Source of the DNA: an uncultured Prochlorococcus sp.
GTDB taxonomy: Bacteria > Cyanobacteriota > Cyanobacteriia > PCC-6307 > Cyanobiaceae
Direction: 5' to 3'
Assembly: GCF_902616385.1 (NCBI RefSeq)
Contig: NZ_CACMSM010000001.1
Coordinates: 118,525-182,524, forward strand
Length of the DNA: 64,000 bases
The position numbers and the translations under genes were made by a program. The notes under the pieces were generated by a model, which did no database searches, had not been told where the DNA came from, and saw nothing but the letters and a program-made list of their open reading frames with translations. Shown piece after piece: positions 9,405-17,040 of this stretch (position 1 is its first letter; every line of letters begins with the position of its first letter).

Positions 9405-9408
9405 TCTT
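9390..9408 (+). repeat. tRNA-Cys 3' end, first copy of a degenerate direct repeat
   Basis: These 19 bases (the T-arm tail, the acceptor 3' strand and four bases beyond) recur at 10023-10041 with 15 identities. The last nine bases, CGCCTTCTT, are identical in both. This copy is part of the intact tRNA gene. Confidence 0.45.
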
Positions 9409-9491
9409 TAAATGAGACACTAAATTCCCTATAAACTGTTCTAAAAACTTGAATTTTGTATACTTGTTATACATTTCTTAGGAGGAATTTT

Positions 9492-9527
9492 GTGAAATTC
9501 TTATTCGGCAAGTGGTCGGAAAGTTGA
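9492..9527 (+). CDS. Candidate 11-residue mini-cistron MKFLFGKWSES
   Basis: GTG at 9492 follows AGGAGG with a 6-base spacer, the strongest Shine-Dalgarno sequence I noticed in the window. The frame codes for MKFLFGKWSES and stops with TGA at 9525-9527, inside the loop and 3' arm of the terminator hairpin. This layout resembles a leader peptide whose translation alters the terminator, but no gene follows on the plus strand within the gap, so a target is lacking. It may equally be a chance frame in a small RNA. Confidence 0.25.
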   Translation: MKFLFGKWSES

Positions 9528-9537
9528 CCACTTTTTT
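9510..9537 (+). terminator. Intrinsic terminator downstream of tRNA-Cys
   Basis: A perfect 8-base stem AAGTGGTC (9510-9517) and GACCACTT (9526-9533) with an 8-base loop is followed by a T run (CTTTTTTATT spans its end). The T run is on the plus strand only, so it ends plus-strand transcripts: tRNA-Cys or the small unit that starts near 9475. Confidence 0.75.
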
Positions 9538-9718
9538 ATTCCAAAATGGAATATTATGCGAGAACCAGTCTGAATCATGGTGTAAGGTTTTAATTGAATT
9601 TTGAAATTGAATTTTGTGTTTTTTATATTTTCTTATTTTTTTCCTTTTTTTTATTTTAGATGAATAAAAAAGATAAATTATTCTTAGAGAGGATTTAGTT
9701 AAAAAGAAATCTTTTAAT

Positions 9719-9790
9719 ATGAGAAGATTATTCAAAAAAGAAATTTTGACTTTTCTTTTAACACTCATAATTCTTATTAAACTTAATTAA
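9719..9790 (+). CDS. Candidate 23-residue basic-hydrophobic microprotein
   Basis: An ATG frame of 23 codons coding for three basic residues pairs then a hydrophobic run (MRRLFKKEILTFLLTLIILI and a short tail KLN). The pattern fits a single-pass membrane peptide, but so AT-rich a sequence makes hydrophobic frames by chance, and there is no clear Shine-Dalgarno sequence. Listed as a possibility only. Confidence 0.15.
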   Translation: MRRLFKKEILTFLLTLIILIKLN

Positions 9791-9932
9791 CTATCTTACT
9801 AGATAAATAAATGATGAATCCAATCAATTAAATATTTTAGTTGAAAACAATTGATTTATATAAAATAAAACTTGCTAATAAACATAGATAAGTATTTGAA
9901 AACTTTATTTAAATTAATTTATCTAAAATATA

Positions 9933-9962
9933 ATTACTTAATCAGCAAGTAGTCAGGAACTT
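9933..9962 (+). repeat. Eroded second copy of the mini-cistron region
   Basis: This segment aligns with 9497-9525 with one inserted base and six mismatches (about 24 of 30 aligned positions identical), including GCAAGT, GTC and the downstream TT. In the matching frame the tryptophan codon TGG has become TAG. No Shine-Dalgarno sequence, partner stem arm or T run is kept, so it would be a relic. Confidence 0.35.
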
Positions 9963-10022
9963 AATAAAATAAACCTAAAAATAGCTTTTTTAAGACTTTT
10001 TAGACTATTAAGTCTATTAATG

Positions 10023-10041
10023 ATCTAGATTTCGCCTTCTT
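10023..10041 (+). repeat. Degenerate copy of the tRNA-Cys 3' end
   Basis: Fifteen of 19 bases match 9390-9408; the four differences are G or C in the tRNA changed to A or T here. The match ends with nine identical bases, CGCCTTCTT, in a region otherwise almost without C or G. It has the form of the distal attachment-site copy left by an element that integrated at the tRNA 3' end, though 19 bases is short and no integrase is present. Confidence 0.35.
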
Positions 10042-10246
10042 AATTTTTTATAAATTTAATTATGAAATTTTTGAAGAATTTCAATTTAAACTAAGGGTAA
10101 AAAGTTTCAATAACCTATTTATATATAAAAAAGATTATCTTTTTTTTATTATTGAAAAATAATACCTTATACATTCATTAATCAATAGATTTAAAGGAAT
10201 TTAATAATAATTTTCATCAAATTTATGATATAAACATTTAAGTATT

Positions 10247-10414
10247 TTAGTAATCATTATCTGCTACACACATCCCTAAACATCTCACACCATTTGATGC
10301 AGTTCTTTTGCAATGATTACATAAAACAGGATCTTTTTCGGAAGGAAGGTGAATTTTTGAATTATTTTGATCCTTAAAACTTATTAAATCTTGCGTTGAA
10401 TCAAGTAGAGCCAT
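10247..10414 (-). CDS. Small cysteine-rich conserved protein
   Basis: A 55-residue protein whose C-terminal half is CNHCKRTASNGVRCLGMC followed by VADNDY, with four cysteines in a CxxC...CxxxC layout that suggests a zinc or other metal site. I believe such small proteins recur in marine picocyanobacteria but know no function. The frame can begin at TTG 10450, ATG 10426 or ATG 10414; I chose the last because the sequence from MALLDSTQ looks like the natural protein. It overlaps the end of the upstream gene by 14 bases in another frame, which suggests translational coupling. Downstream lies the long gap. Confidence 0.65.
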   Translation of the reverse strand: MALLDSTQDLISFKDQNNSKIHLPSEKDPVLCNHCKRTASNGVRCLGMCVADNDY

Positions 10415-11045
10415 TCTTATGGTCATCGCTAGAGTCGATACTAACAACAAGTGATGTATTTGTGCTGGAAGAGGGTATATCCATAATTTTTACAGTTTCT
10501 TTGGGCTCATCAACAATTTGATTTTCTTCAGTACTATCATCAACTGCACAAGCTTCAAGAGCTTCTCGAAGTAATGAATCAAAAGTTGCACCTGGCAATC
10601 TATGTCTAGCAACTTCAAGAAAAGTTCTCGGTAACGATTCAGATGCAGCATCTCGTAAAGCAGGATTATTCTTTCTATGTTCTTGTTCTTCTTCTATTGA
10701 TTTAATAAACCTAAGGGTGACATCTCTTTTAGTAGACGCTTTTATCAGCGTATCGTTTTCAGGATTACTAACATTAGGCTCATTTTCAAGATCACTAAGC
10801 CTTTTTTCCAAACTATTTAAAACTTCATTAGCTTCTTTACTAATATGCGCTAATTGACCATCGGACAAATTAGGTAAATCAGCTACAAAAACTTTTCCAT
10901 GATCCCTTAGTGTCAAAAAAGTTGGTCTTGGACCTTGAGCCTGTCTACTCATTGAATCAGAATTATTACCTAATGGTCTTTTTGGAGGTGTAGGACCAGC
11001 TGAACTACGTCTACGTGTAATTCTTTGATTATTTGCAAATGGCAT
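10401..11045 (-). CDS. Conserved hypothetical protein with disordered ends
   Basis: A 214-residue soluble protein of unknown function. The N-terminal 35 residues are basic and disordered (NNQRITRRRSSAGPTPPKRP). Residues about 40-100 form a compact part beginning TFLTLRDHGKVFVADLPNL and continuing into an amphipathic helix with LNSLEKRLSDLENE. Residues 110-165 are helical with RDVTLRFIKSIEEEQEHR and RTFLEVARHRLPGATF. The tail is acidic and serine rich. No catalytic motif is seen. It overlaps the small cysteine-rich gene by 14 bases and stands 135 bases from the purM end upstream on the same strand. Confidence 0.65.
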   Translation of the reverse strand: MPFANNQRITRRRSSAGPTPPKRPLGNNSDSMSRQAQGPRPTFLTLRDHGKVFVADLPNLSDGQLAHISKEANEVLNSLEKRLSDLENEPNVSNPENDTLIKASTKRDVTLRFIKSIEEEQEHRKNNPALRDAASESLPRTFLEVARHRLPGATFDSLLREALEACAVDDSTEENQIVDEPKETVKIMDIPSSSTNTSLVVSIDSSDDHKNGST

Positions 11046-11180
11046 TGATTAAAAGGTTAAATCTTAATACTTAAACTTCCGATATAATTCGGCTGTAATT
11101 TTTATTATATTACACCTAACTTTTTCATTTGGGTATAAAAAATAATTTTTTAAAACTCATTTAAAAAGATTAAAAAAAAT

Positions 11181-12224
11181 TTAAGTTAAAATTTCAGGCA
11201 AAAATTTACTAATTGTTGAATCATTTTTTCGAACTATCTTTCCAATTTCCCAACTATCTATGTCATGATCTTTGCAGATTTTTAATATCGCGTCCTTAAA
11301 TTGTTTGTCGATAATTAAACAAAATCCCACTCCAAGATTGAAAGTATTCCAAAAATCTTTTTCAGGAATCGATCCTTGCTCTTTAAGGAATTTAAATAAA
11401 ATGGGTATTTCCCAAGAACTGGTATTGATATAAGGAATAAAATCAGAAGGTATGCATCTTGGTAAATTTTCTGGAATACCTCCTCCAGTAATATGAGACA
11501 TGGCTTTAATTTCTACATTTTCAGATAACAATTGGTTAATCACATTATTGTAAATTTTTGTAGGTTTCAATAACTCATCATAAAAATTTAAGTGAGAAAC
11601 TTGTTCAAATTCTTTATCTATTTGATTATTGTTTTGTATAATTTTTCTTACTAAACTAAAGCCGTTACTATGAACTCCATTACTTTTTAAAGCAATTATT
11701 AAGTCATTTTCAGATACTTTTTTACCATTAATAATCTTATCCTCATCAACTATTCCAACACAAAAACCTGCAAGATCATACTTATTTCTTGAATAAAATC
11801 CAGGCATTTCAGCAGTTTCTCCGCCTAGTAATGAGCAGTTATTTTCTCTGCAGCCATGTGAGATTCCCTGAACAACCTTCAATAATTGTTTCTTATCAAG
11901 TTTACCAGTAGCAATATAATCCAGAAAAAATAAAGGTTTTGCTCCACTAGTAATGATATCGTTCATGCACATAGCAACTAGATCAATACCAACCTCAAAG
12001 TGAAAGTTTTTACTTTGGGCTAATTCTAATTTTGTGCCAACGCCATCAGTTCCTGAAACAAGAACTGGTTTTTTAAAACTATCGATAGGAATTCTAAACA
12101 AACCTCCGAACCCACCAATACCTTCTATGACATTAGATGTATGAGTTCCTTCAACTGCCTGTTTAATTTCGGAAACAAATTCTCGCCCAGCTTCTATATC
12201 AACACCTGATGTTTTGTAATCCAT
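11181..12224 (-). CDS. purM: Phosphoribosylformylglycinamidine cyclo-ligase (AIR synthetase)
   Basis: PurM closes the imidazole ring of formylglycinamidine ribonucleotide with ATP, step five of purine synthesis in the cytoplasm. The 347-residue protein has the normal length and domains: an N-terminal ATP-binding half with GGFGGLFRIPI, VSGTDGVGTKLELAQ, and the C-terminal half beginning near residue 175, with KSNGVHSNGFSLVRKI and SHITGGGIPENLPRC. The start ATG at 12224 gives the usual MDYKTSGVDIEAG opening. It is divergent from panC-cmk across 98 bases. Confidence 0.97.
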   Translation of the reverse strand: MDYKTSGVDIEAGREFVSEIKQAVEGTHTSNVIEGIGGFGGLFRIPIDSFKKPVLVSGTDGVGTKLELAQSKNFHFEVGIDLVAMCMNDIITSGAKPLFFLDYIATGKLDKKQLLKVVQGISHGCRENNCSLLGGETAEMPGFYSRNKYDLAGFCVGIVDEDKIINGKKVSENDLIIALKSNGVHSNGFSLVRKIIQNNNQIDKEFEQVSHLNFYDELLKPTKIYNNVINQLLSENVEIKAMSHITGGGIPENLPRCIPSDFIPYINTSSWEIPILFKFLKEQGSIPEKDFWNTFNLGVGFCLIIDKQFKDAILKICKDHDIDSWEIGKIVRKNDSTISKFLPEILT

Positions 12225-12322
12225 GAAATAAAAATGATAGACTCTCCCTATATAGATATTCCTCCTAAGATTACTTTTGTCCAGTAATTTTTTATCAAAT
12301 AGATTTATTTTTTAAAAACAAA

Positions 12323-13846
12323 ATGAAGAAAGTAATCATAAGGAAAACTGAAGAAATAGAAAATTGGAGGAGAAATATAAATAATGAAATTAACTTCATT
12401 CCAACAATGGGTAATCTTCACAATGGACATATAAAACTAATATCAACAGCAAAAAATGATAATTCTAATGTTAATTTAGTAAGTATTTTTATTAATCCAC
12501 TTCAATTTGATAACAAATTAGATTTAGAGAATTACCCTAAAACAATTGATAATGATATAAAAATCTCCTTTTCTAATGGCGCAGATGCTATCTTCATCCC
12601 AAGTAATGAAGATATATATCCCCCGAACAATAAAAATATTAAATTCCTTAAAGCTCCAATAGAATTGTCCTCTGCATTGTGTGGATTAAATCGAATTGGA
12701 CATTTTGATGGCGTTTGTACAGTAGTTTATAGATTACTCAATCTCATCAAGCCAAAAAATCTTTACTTAGGAGAAAAAGATTGGCAACAACTTTTAATTT
12801 TAAGAGATCTTGTCATGAGAAAGAAATTAAATGTTGCTATTAAATCTATTCCTACACAAAGAGATTTTGATGGGATCCCTTTAAGTTCACGTAATGTACA
12901 TTTAACAAAAAAAGAAAGAAAATTGATTAGTTTTTTTTCAAGTGAGTTATTAGAAACAAAAAAAAATTTTCAACAAGAAAAAAAGATCAATTTAAATGAA
13001 ATAATTAAAAAACTATCATCAAAAAAAATTTCAGTTGAATATTTAGAACATTTACAACCTCATACACTCCAAAAAGCAAGACTTGAGGATAATATTTCAT
13101 TACTGGCTGGTGCGATAAGATGTGGAAAGACAAGATTAATTGATCACGTTTTTCTAATGAAAAGAAGGCCGATTATTGCAATTGATGGTCCTGCAGGGTC
13201 AGGTAAAAGTACTGTAACAAAGTTAATAGCTAAGAAACTTAAACTTTTATATTTAGATACTGGAGCAATGTATAGGGCATTGAGTTGGCTTTTGATAAAA
13301 GAAAGTATTGATTATAAAAAAGAAAAAAATTTACATAATATTCTTAAAAATATATCTATTGTTTTCAAGTCGCATCCAAATTCACATCAGGATGTTTATG
13401 TTAATAACTACTGTGTTACAGAAGAAATTAGATCGCAAAAGATAAGTTCCATCGTTTCTAAAATTTCCTCAATAAAAGAAGTTAGAAAATTCTTAGTAAA
13501 AGAACAAAGAAAAATTGGAGAATCAGGTGGACTTGTAGCTGAGGGAAGAGATATAGGAACCACTGTTTTTCCTCATGCAGAACTGAAAATATTTTTAACT
13601 GCTAGCATCGATGAAAGAGCAAAAAGAAGAAAATGCGATAAAAATAGTAAAGACTCACAAGAAATAGATCTCCATACATTAAAAGAACTTATAAAGAAAA
13701 GAGATTTTGAAGATTCCAATAGGGAAATTTCACCTCTAATAAAAGCGCATGACGCAATAGAAATTATTACAGATGGATATTCAATTAATGATGTAGTAAA
13801 TAAAATTATTGATCTTTATAATGACAAGATTCCTAAAGAGGCTTAG
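12323..13846 (+). CDS. panC/cmk: Bifunctional pantothenate synthetase / cytidylate kinase
   Basis: A 507-residue natural fusion. Residues 1 to about 275 are pantoate-beta-alanine ligase, which joins pantoate and beta-alanine for coenzyme A; motifs are FIPTMGNLHNGHIKLI with the HxGH nucleotide site, LNRIGHFDGVCTVVY, LGEKDWQQL and IPLSSRNVHL. From residue about 279 comes CMP kinase, which makes CDP: Walker A IAIDGPAGSGKSTVTKLIAK, then LDTGAMYRAL and AEGRDIGTTVFP. The fusion is a cyanobacterial hallmark and the linker is only a few residues (MKRRP). The Arg-rich lid KRRKCDKNSKDSQ is present. It converges on the phosphatase gene with an 11-base gap. Confidence 0.97.
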   Translation: MKKVIIRKTEEIENWRRNINNEINFIPTMGNLHNGHIKLISTAKNDNSNVNLVSIFINPLQFDNKLDLENYPKTIDNDIKISFSNGADAIFIPSNEDIYPPNNKNIKFLKAPIELSSALCGLNRIGHFDGVCTVVYRLLNLIKPKNLYLGEKDWQQLLILRDLVMRKKLNVAIKSIPTQRDFDGIPLSSRNVHLTKKERKLISFFSSELLETKKNFQQEKKINLNEIIKKLSSKKISVEYLEHLQPHTLQKARLEDNISLLAGAIRCGKTRLIDHVFLMKRRPIIAIDGPAGSGKSTVTKLIAKKLKLLYLDTGAMYRALSWLLIKESIDYKKEKNLHNILKNISIVFKSHPNSHQDVYVNNYCVTEEIRSQKISSIVSKISSIKEVRKFLVKEQRKIGESGGLVAEGRDIGTTVFPHAELKIFLTASIDERAKRRKCDKNSKDSQEIDLHTLKELIKKRDFEDSNREISPLIKAHDAIEIITDGYSINDVVNKIIDLYNDKIPKEA

Positions 13847-13857
13847 ATCAAATAAAT

Positions 13858-14331
13858 TCAAGAAATACTTTCCAAAAAACCGTTTACAGAGTCTTCTAAA
13901 ATATCAAGGACATAATCGAAACCCTCATCACCTCCAAAATATGGGTCAGGAACTTCTTGCTCATTAAAAACTAATCTAAAATCTTGTATTTTTTTAATTG
14001 ATGTAAAATCAGTTGGGGCAGTTCTATTTTTAAGATCTTGAATATTTCTAAAGTTTGAATCGTCCATCGCAACAATATAGTTAAATTCGTCAAAGTCTTT
14101 TCTAGTAATTTGACGAGCCCTGCTTAAGATATTTATATCTCTTCTTTCTGCCGCAATTCTCATCCTGGAGTCAGCTTTTTTTCCAATATGCCAACTCCCA
14201 GTTCCAGCAGAATCTACAATAAAGCCATCGGTTAATCCTTTCTTTTCAAGTAGACTTATAAAGATAGCTTCTGCTGCAGGAGACCTGCAAATATTTCCTA
14301 AACATACAAAAAGAACAGAAATTTTTTTCAT
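13858..14331 (-). CDS. Low-molecular-weight protein tyrosine phosphatase
   Basis: A 157-residue cytoplasmic phosphatase of the LMW-PTP family. The catalytic P-loop is VCLGNICRSPAAEA with nucleophile Cys10 and Arg16 (CX5R), and the general acid is in VPDPYFGG near residue 128. Both are intact, so it should be active. Physiological substrates are unknown; an arsenate reductase role is less likely because the extra reducing cysteines of ArsC are absent. It starts 31 bases upstream of the pebB stop, so it is the gene downstream... of pebB on the same strand, possibly at the end of the ho1-pebA-pebB transcript. Confidence 0.9.
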   Translation of the reverse strand: MKKISVLFVCLGNICRSPAAEAIFISLLEKKGLTDGFIVDSAGTGSWHIGKKADSRMRIAAERRDINILSRARQITRKDFDEFNYIVAMDDSNFRNIQDLKNRTAPTDFTSIKKIQDFRLVFNEQEVPDPYFGGDEGFDYVLDILEDSVNGFLESIS

Positions 14332-14362
14332 ATGATTTCAAATTTCATTAATTATAAGACTT

Positions 14363-15124
14363 TTAAGTGGTAAATAAAACTTCTTTAATTAAAGATTCAG
14401 TAAATTCTTTACCAAACAAACTCGATAACATTGGCTTTGCTGGATCGTTATCTCTTCTATATTTCAAATAATCATTTTGACCATTTTTTAATTCTTTTTG
14501 CATTTCGATATTGACTTCTTTGCTTTCAAAAAGTATTTGCAAATACAAATCAAGATATTCCTTAAATGAGGTATAAAGCTGATTAGCAATTAAAAAATCA
14601 CTTCTTTCTTCTTTTGGCAATTTTGACCAAATTACTCCTGGAGAAAAAAATCTAGCTACATCTGCAGACATTTTTTCAGCTAATGGGAGTGATGAATGAC
14701 AATGATTTTTAAGTTTTATAAGTTTTTCTAATAACTCATCATTGTATTGATTTTGTATTTTCAATGAAGGCTGAAAATCTAACACTAATAAATAACTATT
14801 AGGAAGAGAAACAAAATCTACTCCAAAAAATGGGACGTTATAAATAGTATTAGGAATAATTAAAAAATTTAAAACAGAATAATTTGGACTATTTATACAC
14901 ACTGCTCTTGCGAATTGAATTCTTTTTTTATGTGTTACACCCCAAGTAGAGAGATTCACATTTTTTTTTGATTTTTTTGAACCGTAAATTGAATCTTTAT
15001 AAGAATATTCCGAAGGTATTGTTTTTTCTAAACAGTTATATTTACTTAAATTATTAGTTAAATATTTTAAAAAATTATGCCATCTCCAATCTGGTCTGTA
15101 AAAAATAGTATCTTGTATTAACAT
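14363..15124 (-). CDS. pebB: Phycoerythrobilin:ferredoxin oxidoreductase
   Basis: PebB reduces 15,16-dihydrobiliverdin to phycoerythrobilin with electrons from ferredoxin, in the cytoplasm. The 253-residue protein is a ferredoxin-dependent bilin reductase: it opens with a W-rich segment ([15 protein letters not shown]), and carries [20 protein letters not shown] followed by DFQPSLKIQ, the conserved core with the catalytic aspartate, then [18 protein letters not shown]. It is last of ho1-pebA-pebB: pebA's stop codon abuts its ATG with no gap. PebB rather than PcyA is supported by the neighbour pebA and by length. Phycobiliprotein genes are not in the window. Confidence 0.92.
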   Translation of the reverse strand: MLIQDTIFYRPDWRWHNFLKYLTNNLSKYNCLEKTIPSEYSYKDSIYGSKKSKKNVNLSTWGVTHKKRIQFARAVCINSPNYSVLNFLIIPNTIYNVPFFGVDFVSLPNSYLLVLDFQPSLKIQNQYNDELLEKLIKLKNHCHSSLPLAEKMSADVARFFSPGVIWSKLPKEERSDFLIANQLYTSFKEYLDLYLQILFESKEVNIEMQKELKNGQNDYLKYRRDNDPAKPMLSSLFGKEFTESLIKEVLFTT

Positions 15125-15835
15125 TCAATCAATAATCTCATTATTTAATGTAAATAGAAATTTATTGATAAATTTTTTTGTCCATTTTTCTCCAAAAAAA
15201 GATTTAAACAATTTATCTGCAGGGTCTTTTTCAAAACTGTACTTATCATATTTAATTTGATTAATCTTTATTTCTTCTGCATTTAAAAATTGATTAACAG
15301 GATTCGATTTATAAATGTTCAAATAATTACTTACAAATGAATGGAATATATTATTTAAATCTCTATCGAGATTTAATTTATTTCCTCTACATATAATCAC
15401 CCATGGGGAAAAATACTTTTTTGAATCATATATATTCTTCATTTTATTATTATCAAATGCAGAATATTTTTTCTTAATACTACCTAAACTTGAACAATAT
15501 TTTTCAAGATATTTGCTTTCTTGAATTAAAGGTTGATAATCAAGTATTGCTAATAACTTTTGAGAAGTTCCAAACCATAAAATATCAGCTCCTAAAATAG
15601 GGATTTCACTATCAAAATTAGGATATGCGACTGTGTTAAATACTTGAAGTTTTTTGCCACCATCTAATCTTGTTATTCGCCACTTTCTAAATTCGGGAGA
15701 TGAAAAAAGCCAATTTTTAATAATATATTTTGAGTCTTCATTGTGATGTTCTTTAAATTCGCTAGATATTTGTACTTCCTGTCCATTTAATTCATCAATA
15801 TTGGTTTTAAGGAAATCAACTAATGAATCAAACAT
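15125..15835 (-). CDS. pebA: 15,16-dihydrobiliverdin:ferredoxin oxidoreductase
   Basis: PebA reduces biliverdin IX-alpha at the C15 bridge to 15,16-dihydrobiliverdin, which it is thought to hand directly to PebB. The 236-residue protein shares the bilin reductase core with its neighbour: [41 protein letters not shown] with DYQPL, and a C-terminal [19 protein letters not shown] like that of PebB ([15 protein letters not shown]). Order and immediate adjacency (5 bases from ho1, none from pebB) indicate a single transcript supplying one product, phycoerythrobilin. Confidence 0.92.
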   Translation of the reverse strand: MFDSLVDFLKTNIDELNGQEVQISSEFKEHHNEDSKYIIKNWLFSSPEFRKWRITRLDGGKKLQVFNTVAYPNFDSEIPILGADILWFGTSQKLLAILDYQPLIQESKYLEKYCSSLGSIKKKYSAFDNNKMKNIYDSKKYFSPWVIICRGNKLNLDRDLNNIFHSFVSNYLNIYKSNPVNQFLNAEEIKINQIKYDKYSFEKDPADKLFKSFFGEKWTKKFINKFLFTLNNEIID

Positions 15836-15840
15836 AAATA

Positions 15841-16551
15841 TTAGGTCTCGGTACTTCCTTTCCTAACTTTTCTCGTTATGTAGTTGAATACAATCTTGCC
15901 TAAAACAGAAATCAAGTTACCTTCAAGCTCCTTAAACATTTTCATATTGTAAGTAAAAGCTTGATTAGCTTCATCAATAATTTGATCAGCAGTATTTTGA
16001 TTAATTGGAAGTTGATTCAAAGTAAGGGAATATTCTTCCTTGAATTTTTTTTCATCAACAATTAATTCAAACTCATAAAAATTTAAACCATCATTTCCCT
16101 GCAAATTTAATGCTTTTTTAGCAATCCTTTTCAAGATTTGCCCCCCAGATAAATCTCCTATATAGCGTGTATAGTGGTGTCCAACTAAGAGCTCTGGTGA
16201 ATTTTTTGCGACCTCTCTGATTCTTGCAACATATTCTTTTGCTGAGGGAGAAATATTAATTTCATTCTTCCAGTTTTCACCAAAATAAAATTTAAGATCA
16301 TTTACAAGAGTTTCTTTCCTGAATAATGATTTAAAACCTATAGGTTTTATTACGGGATGTTCCTCATTGACCAGTCTTTCAATTTCTTCTTCCATAGCTT
16401 CATAAACAAAATATAAATCACTAATTAATTTTCTATAAGATTTTTTTTCAACAACTCCTTTTAAAAAACAAGCAACAAAGCCAGTATTTTCTGCCATAGT
16501 ATGGGATTTTTTTGTCCCTTCTCTTAATTGTCCTGCAAGAGCAACTGCCAT
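15841..16551 (-). CDS. ho1: Haem oxygenase (biliverdin-forming)
   Basis: Haem oxygenase opens haem to biliverdin IX-alpha, CO and iron using O2 and ferredoxin. The protein has 236 residues. The proximal haem ligand is His17 in [17 protein letters not shown], and the distal helix is [20 protein letters not shown] with the conserved GDLSGGQ. The rest matches the all-helical HO1 fold, ending in a basic tail. First gene of ho1-pebA-pebB, so the three enzymes take haem to phycoerythrobilin. Iron release may be a second benefit in iron-poor water, which is my inference. Confidence 0.96.
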   Translation of the reverse strand: MAVALAGQLREGTKKSHTMAENTGFVACFLKGVVEKKSYRKLISDLYFVYEAMEEEIERLVNEEHPVIKPIGFKSLFRKETLVNDLKFYFGENWKNEINISPSAKEYVARIREVAKNSPELLVGHHYTRYIGDLSGGQILKRIAKKALNLQGNDGLNFYEFELIVDEKKFKEEYSLTLNQLPINQNTADQIIDEANQAFTYNMKMFKELEGNLISVLGKIVFNYITRKVRKGSTET

Positions 16552-16608
16552 ATATTTTGAATTATTTTTGTAAGTGTATTTAATCTACAAGGAAAATACA
16601 CAAAACAG

Positions 16609-17040
16609 CTAATTTTTGTTACCAGCGGATGTTGTAGAGAATAGCTTATAAAGTTCTTTACAAACCAAAAAAAGGTTATCTTTTTGTTCCTTTTGTGGTA
16701 GATGAGTACCAGTCATTTCCCAATCACCAATGGTAGCCACTCTCCATCTCTCGGAGGGAACAATCATACCTCGCATTATTATTCCTAACAATTTCGGAAC
16801 TCTACGTTTACTATCATTTTCAATTCTTAATTGTAAAAGTATTGCTCTACATTCAATAAGAGGACTCCAACCAGGGAAATGAAACGCAAAATCAATAGTA
16901 TCTTTCATGGATTCATTATTTGAATTGTCCCAGGGACTAAAGTTTACGCTTGCATCTGGAAAATATTTCCGAAACAAAGCAGCAGTGGAAGCAATTTTAT
17001 TAGCTATTTCAACATTACATACATTTGAACTCGCATTCAT
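16609..17040 (-). CDS. Conserved hypothetical protein
   Basis: A 143-residue soluble protein I cannot assign. The N-terminal half has an alanine-rich helix (IANKIASTAALFRKYFPDA), the middle has FAFHFPGWSPLIECRAILLQ, and the best conserved-looking block is RRVPKLLGIIMRGMIVPSER followed by WRVATIGDWEMTGTHLP. The mix of beta strands and helices suggests a small single-domain protein. It starts 211 bases from icd (divergent) and ends 57 bases from ho1's start; co-transcription with the bilin genes is possible but unproven. Confidence 0.65.
   Translation of the reverse strand: MNASSNVCNVEIANKIASTAALFRKYFPDASVNFSPWDNSNNESMKDTIDFAFHFPGWSPLIECRAILLQLRIENDSKRRVPKLLGIIMRGMIVPSERWRVATIGDWEMTGTHLPQKEQKDNLFLVCKELYKLFSTTSAGNKN

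Larger units (their letters stand above)
9475..9538 (+). ncRNA. Candidate small RNA or leader with two hairpins
   Basis: Promoter-like boxes TATACT (9459-9464) and TATACAT (9468-9474) precede a roughly 60-base unit that ends in an intrinsic terminator. A 5' hairpin pairs 9483-9490 with 9495-9502 (8 pairs, one G-U) around a UGUG loop; it buries half of a perfect AGGAGG (9480-9485) and exposes a GUG start in the loop. A second hairpin with a T run closes the unit. The order of promoter, short structured RNA and terminator is typical of small RNA genes, but read-through from tRNA-Cys could also feed it. The RNA end points are estimates and no known family was recognised. Confidence 0.35.
9405..10246. 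other. Long AT-rich gap with no convincing gene
   Basis: This 842-base interval is by far the longest non-coding stretch of the window. It starts at the tRNA-Cys 3' end and ends at the stop of a small cysteine-rich protein. In it I see a promoter-like, Shine-Dalgarno, mini-frame and terminator unit (9459-9540), a 13-base tandem repeat of AATTGAATTTTG (9592-9616), a pyrimidine run (about 9617-9657), a 23-codon frame (9719-9790), an eroded copy of the mini-frame (9933-9962), a 6-base inverted repeat TAGACT/AGTCTA (10001-10016) and a degenerate tRNA 3' end (10023-10041). From 10042 to 10246 I see only AT-rich sequence with short homopolymer runs. Confidence 0.6.

Noticed and set aside
9280..9474. 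N-terminal 65 codons of the glycosyltransferase-like frame
   Set aside because: They are the antisense of tRNA-Cys and its flank, giving a standard tRNA artefact peptide.
9478..9768. 96-codon minus-strand frame between tRNA-Cys and the small cysteine-rich gene
   Set aside because: Its translation is lysine/isoleucine-rich AT bias, it runs antisense through the terminator hairpin, and it has no motif.
10001..10016. Six-base inverted repeat TAGACT/AGTCTA as a terminator
   Set aside because: The stem is short and AT rich, and no T run follows on either strand.
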